Below, piece by piece: positions 1-5,253 of a stretch of DNA of 5,253 nt. The position numbers and the translations under genes were made by a program. Numbering within the stretch: the stretch's first letter is position 1; each line of letters begins with the position of its first letter. The notes beneath the pieces are model-generated. The model saw only the letters and a list, made by a program, of their open reading frames with translations, was not told the origin of the DNA and did no database searches. Origin of the DNA: an uncultured Prosthecobacter sp. (GTDB lineage Bacteria; Verrucomicrobiota; Verrucomicrobiia; Verrucomicrobiales; Verrucomicrobiaceae); the NCBI GenBank assembly GCA_937941745.1, contig CALDGV010000597.1, positions 1-5,253 of the forward strand. The letters run 5' to 3'.

Positions 1-526
1 CGAGGGAACCGCCGGAACTGATACCATCTGGAACATCCGCCAGACGAGTCCACGAGTTTGCAGAGACGTTGTAGCGGTAAAAGCTCTTCGATCCACTTCC
101 CCGCAACGCATAAAGGTTGGTCTTGTTGGTGGTCAGCGAACCACCCGAATCGACATTGCCTCCAGGGAAGCTGGCGAGGCTGCTCCAGGAATTGGTGCTG
201 ATGTTGTAGCGGTAGAAGTTGGTCGAACCATCGCCACGAAGAAGATAAAAATGAGGTGAGAGGAAGACGAGCCGGTTGCCGCTTTTCTCGACATTGGCAG
301 GGATGTTCGCGAGGGTGGTCCACGAGTTGCTGGCCACGTTGTATCGCCAGAAGGCAGTCGTGTTGTCACCGCGGACGGCATAAAGGTTCACCCCATCCGA
401 TGCCAGCATGCCGCCATCTTTGACCGTACCTGGGGCAGAGGCTCTCGTTGACCAGGCCTGGGTCGTCGAATCGTAGCGCCAGAAGGTGGTGGTATCGCCA
501 CCTCGGAAAGCAAACAGGTTCAGGTT
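1..526 (-). repeat. Kelch-like repeats, at least four units of 44-45 residues, continuing past the window edge
   Basis: From residue 1093 the protein repeats the pattern NLYAxRGxxxxxFxRYNxxxxxWxxLAxxP...GG. Examples: [50 protein letters not shown] and [17 protein letters not shown], followed by [14 protein letters not shown] and NSWTRLA. At the DNA level the segment around 'gttgtagcgg' recurs at 68, 203, 338 and (diverged) 470, spacings of 135, 135 and 132 bp. Kelch-like repeats form beta-propeller blades, usually six or seven, so two or more blades probably lie beyond position 1. Nucleotide identity between units is only partial, so the expansion is not very recent. Confidence 0.8.
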
Positions 527-3500
527 GGTGACGATCGTGCCGGGTTGTGCAGGCTGAGTGGTGCCCAGGTTCCAGGTGACCACGCCCCCGACATGGGTGC
601 CGCCCTGACCTGCACTGACAAAAGTTGTTCCGGCAGGCACATTGTCTGTGATGGTCAGCCCACTGAGGAAGTCACAGCCAGGATAGCTGGGCGTAAGCGT
701 GTAGGTGATCTGGTCTCCAGCCTGCGCCGAAGTGCGGTTCACCACCTTCGTGAGCAGCCGCGAGAACGGAAAATCATTGCCGGTGCTGCTCTGCCCTGTG
801 GCAACACTGACACTCAGCTCAGATGAACTGATCATGTGACCGGGAGGCACCTCGGTGGAATCAGGGTCACAGAGGACGATGAAATCCCCTTCCCCCAAGC
901 CATCGAAACGATAGGCTCCCAGCGTGTCCGTGCGCAGGGTGGCGATAAACTCGCTCGAGTCCGGATTGTTGTCGCTGTCCGAGTCGGCATAGAGGCTGAC
1001 AGCGATGTTCACGATGGGGGTCTCTCCAGGATTCATCACGCCATCAACATTGGAATCAATGAAAGCTCGTCCGGAGAGGCTCGCTGGCACCTCGCGCCAA
1101 AATCCGAAATGAGCGGTGGCATAGGTGCCGCTAAGCTCCTCAATCCAATGCGGGTCTGTTGTCGTGATGAACAAGGGAGAGCCTCCCACACCAGCAGCGA
1201 TGTCGGCATCGGCCTGATCCACATCCACCAGATAGGCCAGCCCTTCAGGCAGGTTGGTGAAGGCATACGAACCATCAGCAGCAGACACCTTGGTGCTGAG
1301 CAAAAGGTCGGTGCCCGCATTGACAACCCCATCTCCGTTTCGATCCCGATACAGACGCACGGTGACATCGGCAAGACCTGCGTCCACCCCGTTTTGGAAG
1401 ACTCCATCACGGCCCAGATCATTGAAGACAGAACCACTGACCACCCCCGAGCCTCCGGGGCTGTAGCCGAAATCGACATTCAGCTTGTTTTCGTTCTGCG
1501 CCAGAATCACCACCGACTGGTGAGCTGTGCCGATGCCATCCGAATCAAAAGTCGGGGCATACCCAGGAGGCGCTGTGACACGCACCACATAGGTGGCACC
1601 GCTCAGTCCCGTGAAATCGTAACGCCCCTGGGCATCGGTGATCCGTGTCGAAAGAAGCGTGGTCCCGTTGCTGGCATACAACTGCACCTGCACGCCAGGA
1701 ATGCCTTCATCCTCCGCATCCATGATGGCATCACCATCCCAGTCGCGGAAAACGGTGTCACCAATGCGTGCGCCGCCCACGGTGACAGGCGCCAGGGCAC
1801 CAGTGGAGAGAATCTTGCCGCTGTTCTCATAGGTGAAGCTGTTCGTGTAAACTCCAGAAGGCTGCGTGGCGCTAATCCGGCACTTGAAGACCAGGACCAG
1901 GCTTTTGCCTGAAGGGATGCCGGAATTCAGCGTGATGACCGGCTTGGTCGAATCGGCGGCGTTGATGGAGACCGACGATGTCGGGGAGCCTGCCAGCTTC
2001 GCGGAAACCAAGCTGTCATAGGTGAAGCCAACGGGAAGATTCTCCCGGATCACCAGAGGCACTGCGTTAGGGCAAGGCCCATCATTCAGCATGGTCAAAG
2101 TGTAGGTCACTAAGCCGCCAGGACTGGCGGCTGAAGGCGTGACGGTCTTGTCAGGATACAGGACGGCGTTGGTCGAGACCTCAACCGTATCGGTGCTGCA
2201 CGATCTGGGAGCCTGATCACTGGTGGCGCAGACCGTGTTGGTCTGAACCCCGCTTCCAATCGCCCGCACCGTCATGGTGATGCTGCGCACGCTGTTTGGC
2301 TGCACCGTGCCAAGGCTCCAACGAAGCGGCCCGGTGCTTGTGGGTGCAGGAGAAGCACTGACATAGGCGATCCCGGAAGGCAGCGTATCCTCAATGACCA
2401 CGTTCGTGAGCGCCGAATTGCCAAACGTGGTGAACCAGATCGTGTAGGTGAAGACTTCGTTCGGTGAAACCACGCCTTTAGAGGCCTGCTTGAAGACCAT
2501 GGGCTTGCTCTTCAAGGACACGGACGTGTTCTCATAATACCGCCAAAGGTGGTCTTTGTTCGTGTACTCGCCACCAGCATCCCCCCCAAAGGTATCTGCA
2601 TAGGCCTGAAGGAATCCCTCGCTGTCAAAAGGTGAGCCGGGCTGCCCGGGACCGACCACAATCTTGAGCTGCACCCGGGCATACTCAGGGCGGAAAAGTT
2701 CCAGATTTCCCCAGGCCATGCGCACTGCCTTTGGGCTCGTGGCATCAGACCAGCTCACGGTTGCTGGCAGTGGATTGGCAGGACTCAGCTCCCAGCCGAT
2801 CTGACTGCCATCCACACCCACAAGACCCAGAGCAGTGCTCCGCAAGCCAGGTGCATCCTTGGCAATCATGCTGCCCGGGTATTTGATGCGCTTCCAAGGT
2901 CCCATCTGGCGCGAAGCATTCCGCATGCGTGCGGGATCGGTGGCGTTGGCATTCCAGTAGCTCCAGTCAAAGTGCCATGCGTAGCCACTCTCCGGTCCAG
3001 CCACGCCACTGCCCATGCCCCAGGGCGTGTTTCCACGGCCATCGGGATCGATCACGGGCAGGATGGGAGCCTTGATCCCGAAGGCAATCAGCTGCTCCGC
3101 ATCCCAACGGGTTGTGGGAGTGATATTGTCTCCGGAATTGTTGGTCAGAACATTGTCCGAAGTGCTGGGATTGCCATCCAAGCCCCCCATGCTCACCCAG
3201 CTCTGCCAGGCGGTCTTCGGATCCGTGGAGTAAAAGATGCCTGTATCGGAATAAACGCCCGCCATGGTTCCGCGCATCAGCCCAGTGCCTGAATCCACGG
3301 CAAACGCCTTGTCGCCATTGATGTTGGGTCCCAGTTCGAGACCTTTGAGTCCATTCTGAGCTTTGGACCCGACCGAGCCATCTCCCAGGGCCAGGACAGA
3401 CTGTCCCTTCATCGGAATTGCGATGAATTTGCCGGCACTGTCGATGCGGCCGTATTGGGCACCTACGACCTGCGAACCGACAGGGATGAAGAAGGTGGAA

Positions 3501-3802
3501 TAACCACCAGCTCCCGTCGGAGTGCCCACAGAAGGCGTCGCCTTCATGATGAGACCGATCACGTCACCGGTCTGAATCAGCGGCTGGCCAGCGGCTTGGC
3601 GCGCCTGCATTCGCTCGATCGTCTCCTGGTCGAAACCGATGTAGTCAGCGCGCTGGTTGAGGTTGTGCGCCCACACTTCCGAAAACGAAAAAAGGGCGGC
3701 AAAAATCACAGCCAGACCTAACCGAAGAGCCTTCAACCTAATGAACTGAGCGCCAAAAGTCCTGAATGAGCAGCGTGCAGCCCGACTAACCACCGATGGC
3801 AT
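1..3802 (-). CDS. Large exported multidomain protein (DUF11 / SdrD_B / kelch-like), 3' end outside the window
   Basis: A single minus-strand frame runs without a stop from 3802 to the left edge, giving 1267 residues with the C-terminus missing. Order: signal peptide 1-45; unrecognised region about 46-435; DUF11 domains at about 437-546 and 548-677; three SdrD_B domains from 678, 787 and 908; a third DUF11 from 1013; kelch-like repeats from 1093 to the edge. DUF11 and SdrD_B domains are beta-sandwich modules that typically build stalks of cell-surface or secreted proteins, so an adhesion or envelope role is inferred; no catalytic motif is visible. The chosen ATG has a run of six G about 6 nt upstream, resembling a ribosome-binding site. 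Alternatives are an ATG at 3880 (26 more residues, with several CTA codons and an AGA, weak Shine-Dalgarno) and a TTG at 3736, which would give a more usual short signal peptide. The next upstream in-frame stop is at 3887-3889. Function is unknown. Confidence 0.9.
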   Translation of the reverse strand, partial: MPSVVSRAARCSFRTFGAQFIRLKALRLGLAVIFAALFSFSEVWAHNLNQRADYIGFDQETIERMQARQAAGQPLIQTGDVIGLIMKATPSVGTPTGAGGYSTFFIPVGSQVVGAQYGRIDSAGKFIAIPMKGQSVLALGDGSVGSKAQNGLKGLELGPNINGDKAFAVDSGTGLMRGTMAGVYSDTGIFYSTDPKTAWQSWVSMGGLDGNPSTSDNVLTNNSGDNITPTTRWDAEQLIAFGIKAPILPVIDPDGRGNTPWGMGSGVAGPESGYAWHFDWSYWNANATDPARMRNASRQMGPWKRIKYPGSMIAKDAPGLRSTALGLVGVDGSQIGWELSPANPLPATVSWSDATSPKAVRMAWGNLELFRPEYARVQLKIVVGPGQPGSPFDSEGFLQAYADTFGGDAGGEYTNKDHLWRYYENTSVSLKSKPMVFKQASKGVVSPNEVFTYTIWFTTFGNSALTNVVIEDTLPSGIAYVSASPAPTSTGPLRWSLGTVQPNSVRSITMTVRAIGSGVQTNTVCATSDQAPRSCSTDTVEVSTNAVLYPDKTVTPSAASPGGLVTYTLTMLNDGPCPNAVPLVIRENLPVGFTYDSLVSAKLAGSPTSSVSINAADSTKPVITLNSGIPSGKSLVLVFKCRISATQPSGVYTNSFTYENSGKILSTGALAPVTVGGARIGDTVFRDWDGDAIMDAEDEGIPGVQVQLYASNGTTLLSTRITDAQGRYDFTGLSGATYVVRVTAPPGYAPTFDSDGIGTAHQSVVILAQNENKLNVDFGYSPGGSGVVSGSVFNDLGRDGVFQNGVDAGLADVTVRLYRDRNGDGVVNAGTDLLLSTKVSAADGSYAFTNLPEGLAYLVDVDQADADIAAGVGGSPLFITTTDPHWIEELSGTYATAHFGFWREVPASLSGRAFIDSNVDGVMNPGETPIVNIAVSLYADSDSDNNPDSSEFIATLRTDTLGAYRFDGLGEGDFIVLCDPDSTEVPPGHMISSSELSVSVATGQSSTGNDFPFSRLLTKVVNRTSAQAGDQITYTLTPSYPGCDFLSGLTITDNVPAGTTFVSAGQGGTHVGGVVTWNLGTTQPAQPGTIVTNLNLFAFRGGDTTTFWRYDSTTQAWSTRASAPGTVKDGGMLASDGVNLYAVRGDNTTAFWRYNVASNSWTTLANIPANVEKSGNRLVFLSPHFYLLRGDGSTNFYRYNISTNSWSSLASFPGGNVDSGGSLTTNKTNLYALRGSGSKSFYRYNVSANSWTRLADVPDGISSGGSL
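527..766 (-). other. Third DUF11 domain, apparently cut short before the kelch-like repeats
   Basis: Residues 1013-1092. Segments [38 protein letters not shown] and [15 protein letters not shown] match DUF11, but the closing strand expected after the 'QPAQPG' turn is replaced within a few residues by the first kelch-like strand ([10 protein letters not shown]). The middle segment [11 protein letters not shown] is also unlike the usual 'N.G' segment. The domain may be genuinely short or the two folds may share a strand. Confidence 0.65.
767..1771 (-). other. Three tandem SdrD_B (CnaB-like) domains in the large protein
   Basis: Residues 678-1012. Each unit opens with a G-x-V/A-F-x-D strand followed by an acidic loop and then a GxYxFxxL strand. 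Unit 1: [20 protein letters not shown], later GRYDFTGL. Unit 2: [19 protein letters not shown] plus a second acidic loop, [15 protein letters not shown], later [11 protein letters not shown]. Unit 3: [18 protein letters not shown] plus [15 protein letters not shown], later [13 protein letters not shown]. The DxDxDG-type loops resemble EF-hand-like calcium sites of staphylococcal Sdr B domains, so Ca2+-stiffened stalks are expected (family knowledge). Units 2 and 3 carry two acidic loops; unit 1 has only the first. Confidence 0.85.
1772..2494 (-). other. Two tandem DUF11 domains in the large protein
   Basis: Residues 437-677. The first unit shows the DUF11 pattern: [20 protein letters not shown], then [17 protein letters not shown], then [18 protein letters not shown]. 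The second shows [32 protein letters not shown] and a closing [15 protein letters not shown]. These correspond to the family's 'pG..vtYt...N.G', 'v.D.lP.G..fvs' and 'l.pG....i...v' segments. The first ends with a cysteine pair ([12 protein letters not shown]) that could form a disulfide after export. DUF11 modules are commonly tandem in bacterial surface proteins; the role here is structural by inference. Confidence 0.8.
3668..3802 (-). other. Predicted Sec signal peptide of the large protein
   Basis: Residues 1-45 contain a basic stretch (IRLKALRLG), a hydrophobic core ([11 protein letters not shown]) and a probable signal peptidase I site after VWA (cleavage VWA|HN). With the ATG at 3802 the n-region is unusually long, about 28 residues. 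Starting at the TTG at 3736 would leave a standard signal peptide beginning just before KALRLG, so the true start could be downstream. No lipobox cysteine follows the hydrophobic core, so a lipoprotein is not suggested. Confidence 0.75.
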
Positions 3803-3832
3803 GGAACGCCCCCCAGAAGACCGAAGGTCTTC
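3803..3832 (-). promoter_or_regulatory. Leader hairpin followed by a G6 ribosome-binding site of the large gene
   Basis: On the minus strand a perfect 7-bp stem, GAAGACC / GGTCTTC, with a UUC loop (3816-3832) is followed after one base by six consecutive G (3809-3814) and, six bases later, the ATG at 3802. The G-run is the only Shine-Dalgarno-like element near this ATG. The hairpin next to it could stabilise the mRNA end or affect ribosome access. If translation instead starts at 3880, the element would lie in coding sequence. Confidence 0.5.
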
Positions 3833-4084
3833 CGCTCTTTTGCGCCGAGTTAGGCCGCTTAGAGGGTCCAATAGTTCCATCAATTCTCATAATTCTATCC
3901 ATACTGATTATAATTTCAATATAATTTAAGCTGATATTTAACCCTTGTTAAAGGCATGATTCCGAATTGCTCAGCAATCTCAGCTGAGCTTGGCAAGACA
4001 CTCGGCAGACCGACAAACCGCGCTTAATCCTAAGCCATTTAATTAATTTTAAAATCAACTGAAGGTGAACCTAAAAATACCACG
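3833..4084. other. AT-rich intergenic region between ribE and the large gene
   Basis: No coding sequence is supported here; frames are short and no protein motif appears. It is markedly more AT-rich than the flanking genes, especially 3881-3960 and 4036-4080. It holds the inverted repeat at 3937-3952, a 7-bp inverted repeat GCTCAGC-N7-GCTGAGC at 3969-3989 (with CTCAGC also directly repeated 9 bp apart), and the palindrome ATTTTAAAAT at 4046-4055. It most likely carries promoter and operator functions for the large gene. Confidence 0.6.
3923..3951 (-). promoter_or_regulatory. Candidate sigma-70-type promoter for the large gene
   Basis: Minus strand TTAACA (3946-3951) is followed after 17 bases by TAAATT (3923-3928), with five and four matches to the consensus hexamers. 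A perfect TATAAT lies slightly downstream (3907-3912) but lacks a recognisable -35 box. A 6-bp inverted repeat TTTAAC-CCTT-GTTAAA (3937-3952) overlaps the -35 element and could be an operator. In AT-rich DNA such matches arise easily by chance. Confidence 0.3.
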
Positions 4085-4103
4085 GATAAAAGGTCGCCTT
4101 TAA
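4085..4103 (-). terminator. Second, weak candidate terminator downstream of ribE
   Basis: Minus strand AAAGG-CGA-CCTTT followed by TATC: a 5-bp stem, 3-nt loop and a short U-tract, partly inside the stem. It shares the 9-mer CCTTTTATC with the stronger candidate exactly 60 bp upstream in the transcript, which suggests a tandem back-up terminator. The stem is short, so confidence is low. Confidence 0.3.
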
Positions 4104-4144
4104 GTTGAAGAAGCCCTCCAGATCGAGAGGCCAAGCGGTGCTCT

Positions 4145-4166
4145 GATAAAAGGAAGAGAGCCTTCC
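4145..4166 (-). terminator. Candidate rho-independent terminator of ribE
   Basis: About 10 bp past the ribE stop codon the minus strand reads GGAAG-GCTCT-CTTCC followed by TTTTATC: a 5-bp stem, 5-nt loop and four U. The position directly after the gene and the U-tract support termination. The stem is short for an efficient intrinsic terminator. Confidence 0.5.
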
Positions 4167-4175
4167 AGCCGGAGC

Positions 4176-4781
4176 TTATGCCTGAACATGAGCCTTCATA
4201 AGCTCGCGCACATACTTGCCCAGCATGTCGAATTCCACGTTGAGCCGGTCTCCGACCTTCTTGGTGTGCAGGTGAGTCACCTGATAGGTATGAGGTATGA
4301 TCCAGCAGATCACGCTGGAAGTTCTGACCTCCGCAGCAGTGAGCGAAATGCCATCCAGGCAGATCGAGCCTTTGGGAATCACCAGGCCATGATGCTCGGA
4401 AGGAAACTCCACCTCCAGGCGATGGTCCTGGCCATGCTGGCTCCAGTCTAAAAGACGCAGGGTGGCATCCACATGGCCTTGGACCAGATGGCCTCCCAAT
4501 CTGGCACCGAAGGCCAGAGCTCGCTCCAGATTGACTAGGCTGCCAAGATTTAAGTCCCCCAGGCTGGTGACTTTGAGTGTTTGCATCAACAAATCGAAGC
4601 AGACCGTTCCATCCGCCTTATCAAGGTCGGTGACGGTCAGGCAGCAGCCATTGACGGCGAGGCTGTCGCCCAAGGCAAGCTCTCCGGTCAAAGCGCCAGC
4701 CCGCACCTGGAGCCGGGCGCTTTCGCCGCGAGGCTCAAGGCTGAGGACAACACCAGTGGATTCAACAAGGCCGGTAAACAT
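4176..4781 (-). CDS. ribE: Riboflavin synthase (alpha chain type)
   Basis: A complete 201-residue protein, typical for the family. Riboflavin synthase dismutates two molecules of 6,7-dimethyl-8-ribityllumazine to riboflavin plus the pyrimidinedione, the last step of riboflavin synthesis, in the cytoplasm as a homotrimer. The sequence has the two homologous lumazine-binding barrels: N-terminal MFTGLVES (1-8), NGCCLTVT (44-51), NLERAL (84-89) and GGHLVQGHVD (96-105); C-terminal PKGSICLDGISLTAAEV (136-152) and NVEFD (181-185). Ser146 and Asp185 fall at positions equivalent to residues implicated in catalysis in the E. coli enzyme. The start is fixed by the near-universal MFTG N-terminus and there is no ATG upstream before the in-frame stop. 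An AGGAG lies only one base before the ATG, unusually close. No other rib genes are nearby, so the pathway genes are dispersed. No FMN riboswitch is recognisable upstream. Confidence 0.97.
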   Translation of the reverse strand: MFTGLVESTGVVLSLEPRGESARLQVRAGALTGELALGDSLAVNGCCLTVTDLDKADGTVCFDLLMQTLKVTSLGDLNLGSLVNLERALAFGARLGGHLVQGHVDATLRLLDWSQHGQDHRLEVEFPSEHHGLVIPKGSICLDGISLTAAEVRTSSVICWIIPHTYQVTHLHTKKVGDRLNVEFDMLGKYVRELMKAHVQA

Positions 4782-4844
4782 GCTCCTGAGTAAGCCGGAG
4801 GATGGGGGAAGGCAAGCCAGAGCCCTCGACGGAGTCTCCAGTCA

Positions 4845-4858
4845 AGGAGGGAGAAATG
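4845..4858 (+). promoter_or_regulatory. Strong Shine-Dalgarno and alternative upstream metK start codon
   Basis: AGGAGG (4845-4850) sits five bases before an ATG (4856-4858) that is in frame with metK, with no stop between. Starting here would add 33 residues (beginning MPVDAPALG, rich in Ser, Thr and Pro) before the family-typical [11 protein letters not shown]. The site has ideal ribosome-binding spacing, whereas the ATG at 4955 has none. The intervening codons, however, include ATA and several TCA, CCA and ACA triplets unlike the GC-ending codons of metK proper. Confidence 0.5.
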
Positions 4859-4862
4859 CCCG

Positions 4863-4890
4863 TTGACGCTCCCGCTTTGGGCACTACTCT
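4863..4890 (+). promoter_or_regulatory. Weak candidate promoter for metK
   Basis: TTGACG (4863-4868, five of six consensus matches) is followed after 16 bases by TACTCT (4885-4890, three of six). If used, transcription would begin near 4897, giving a leader of about 58 nt that contains the hairpin at 4903-4930 and excludes the upstream ATG at 4856. The -10 match is poor. Confidence 0.25.
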
Positions 4891-4902
4891 CCGCGACAAA
4901 CC

Positions 4903-4930
4903 GGACGCATCATCAAATCATGATTCGTCC
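4903..4930 (+). promoter_or_regulatory. 28-nt hairpin in the metK leader
   Basis: GGACG (4903-4907) pairs with CGTCC (4926-4930), then a single C/U mismatch, then ATCAT (4909-4913) pairs with ATGAT (4920-4924), closing a six-base CAAATC loop. That is ten base pairs with one 1x1 mismatch, ending 24 nt before the ATG at 4955. There is no following U-tract, so it is not an intrinsic terminator. It could be a cis-regulatory or stabilising element of metK mRNA, or chance structure if translation starts at 4856. Confidence 0.4.
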
Positions 4931-4954
4931 ATATCACCAACAACGCCCACTCCC

Positions 4955-5253
4955 ATGCCCCGTAGCTTCATCTTCTCGTCCGAGTCCGTCGGCGAAGGCC
5001 ATCCTGACAAAGTTTGCGACACGATTTCCGACGCCATCCTCGACGCCTGCCTGGCAGTCGATCCGAAGAGCCGTGTGGCCTGCGAAACCTTCGCCAAAAG
5101 CAACATCGTCGTCGTGGGCGGAGAAATCACCATCCCGAAGATCGGCCAGAAGCCCATCGGCAACGTCATCAACATCGACAAAGTCATCCGTGATGCCGTC
5201 CGCGGCATCGGCTACGTGAACAGCGACGACGTGTTCCACGCCGACCAGATCTT
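4955..5253 (+). CDS. metK: S-adenosylmethionine synthetase, N-terminal part (3' end outside the window)
   Basis: MetK makes S-adenosylmethionine from methionine and ATP in the cytoplasm, releasing phosphate and pyrophosphate. The 99 visible residues cover the N-terminal domain: [13 protein letters not shown] (7-19) with the ATP-site His16, Asp18 and Lys19 of the GHPDK motif, followed by [31 protein letters not shown] and VVGGEIT, then [13 protein letters not shown]. All align readily with bacterial MetK sequences. The C-terminal two domains lie beyond the edge. The ATG at 4955 gives the usual family N-terminus but has no Shine-Dalgarno; an in-frame ATG at 4856 with a strong one would add 33 residues. 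The gene is divergent from ribE. Coding identity is certain; only the start is in doubt. Confidence 0.96.
   Translation, partial: MPRSFIFSSESVGEGHPDKVCDTISDAILDACLAVDPKSRVACETFAKSNIVVVGGEITIPKIGQKPIGNVINIDKVIRDAVRGIGYVNSDDVFHADQI

Noticed and set aside
836..1912. A 358-codon plus-strand open frame
   Set aside because: It is antisense to the SdrD_B region, has no recognisable domain, and the minus-strand frame has clear family motifs throughout. It is a shadow of GC-biased coding DNA.
3803..3880. Longer N-terminus of the large protein starting at the ATG at 3880
   Set aside because: The added codons include three CTA and an AGA, unlike the rest of the gene. The segment contains the hairpin and G6 tract, and the ribosome-binding site is weak. 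Kept only as an alternative.
3833..4175. Small gene or RNA gene in the AT-rich gap
   Set aside because: No frame with a plausible start, RBS and protein-like composition was found, and no tRNA-like cloverleaf is visible.
4462..4866. A 134-codon plus-strand open frame across ribE and the spacer
   Set aside because: Most of it is antisense to ribE, it is Arg/Ser/Pro-rich without motifs, and it conflicts with an unmistakable riboflavin synthase.
4782..4954. FMN riboswitch upstream of ribE
   Set aside because: I looked on the minus strand for the conserved RFN-element segments and saw none; the spacer before ribE is also too short and shared with metK.
4934..5239. Minus-strand frames of about 100 codons opposite metK
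   Set aside because: They lie opposite conserved MetK sequence and have the Asp/Val/Ala-rich composition expected from reading a biased gene backwards.

Overview
The window holds three protein genes: a very large exported repeat protein cut by the left edge (minus strand, 1-3802), a complete riboflavin synthase gene (ribE, minus strand, 4176-4781), and the first part of S-adenosylmethionine synthetase (metK, plus strand, from 4955 or 4856, cut by the right edge). Coding DNA is moderately GC-rich. The gap between the large gene and ribE is strikingly AT-rich. The combination of a GC-biased genome, a giant secreted protein mixing DUF11, SdrD_B and kelch-like repeats, and the particular MetK sequence suggests Verrucomicrobia (Prosthecobacter/Verrucomicrobium type) or a related PVC bacterium. 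That assignment is inference, not proof.

Layout. Positions 1-3802: one uninterrupted minus-strand reading frame of 1267 residues, still open at position 1. From its N-terminus it reads: signal peptide, about 390 residues of unrecognised sequence, two DUF11 domains, three SdrD_B (CnaB-like, probably calcium-binding) domains, a third DUF11 domain, then at least four kelch-like repeats of 44-45 residues. Positions 3803-4175: AT-rich intergenic DNA with a hairpin next to a G-rich ribosome-binding site, inverted repeats, a weak promoter candidate for the large gene, and two hairpin/U-tract candidates that would end the ribE transcript. Positions 4176-4781: ribE. Positions 4782-4954: divergent ribE/metK spacer, with a strong Shine-Dalgarno plus an in-frame ATG 99 bp before the family-typical metK start, a TTGACG box, and a 28-nt hairpin. 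Positions 4955-5253: the MetK N-terminal domain.

ribE and metK are housekeeping cofactor genes (riboflavin for FMN/FAD, and SAM) transcribed divergently. The large surface or secreted protein lies downstream of ribE on the same strand but is probably transcribed separately, because terminator-like hairpins and about 370 bp of non-coding DNA lie between them. I see no mobile element, CRISPR array, tRNA or rRNA. The points most worth a second look are the metK start and leader structure, the unrecognised N-terminal region and mosaic architecture of the large protein, and the regulatory-looking AT-rich gap.
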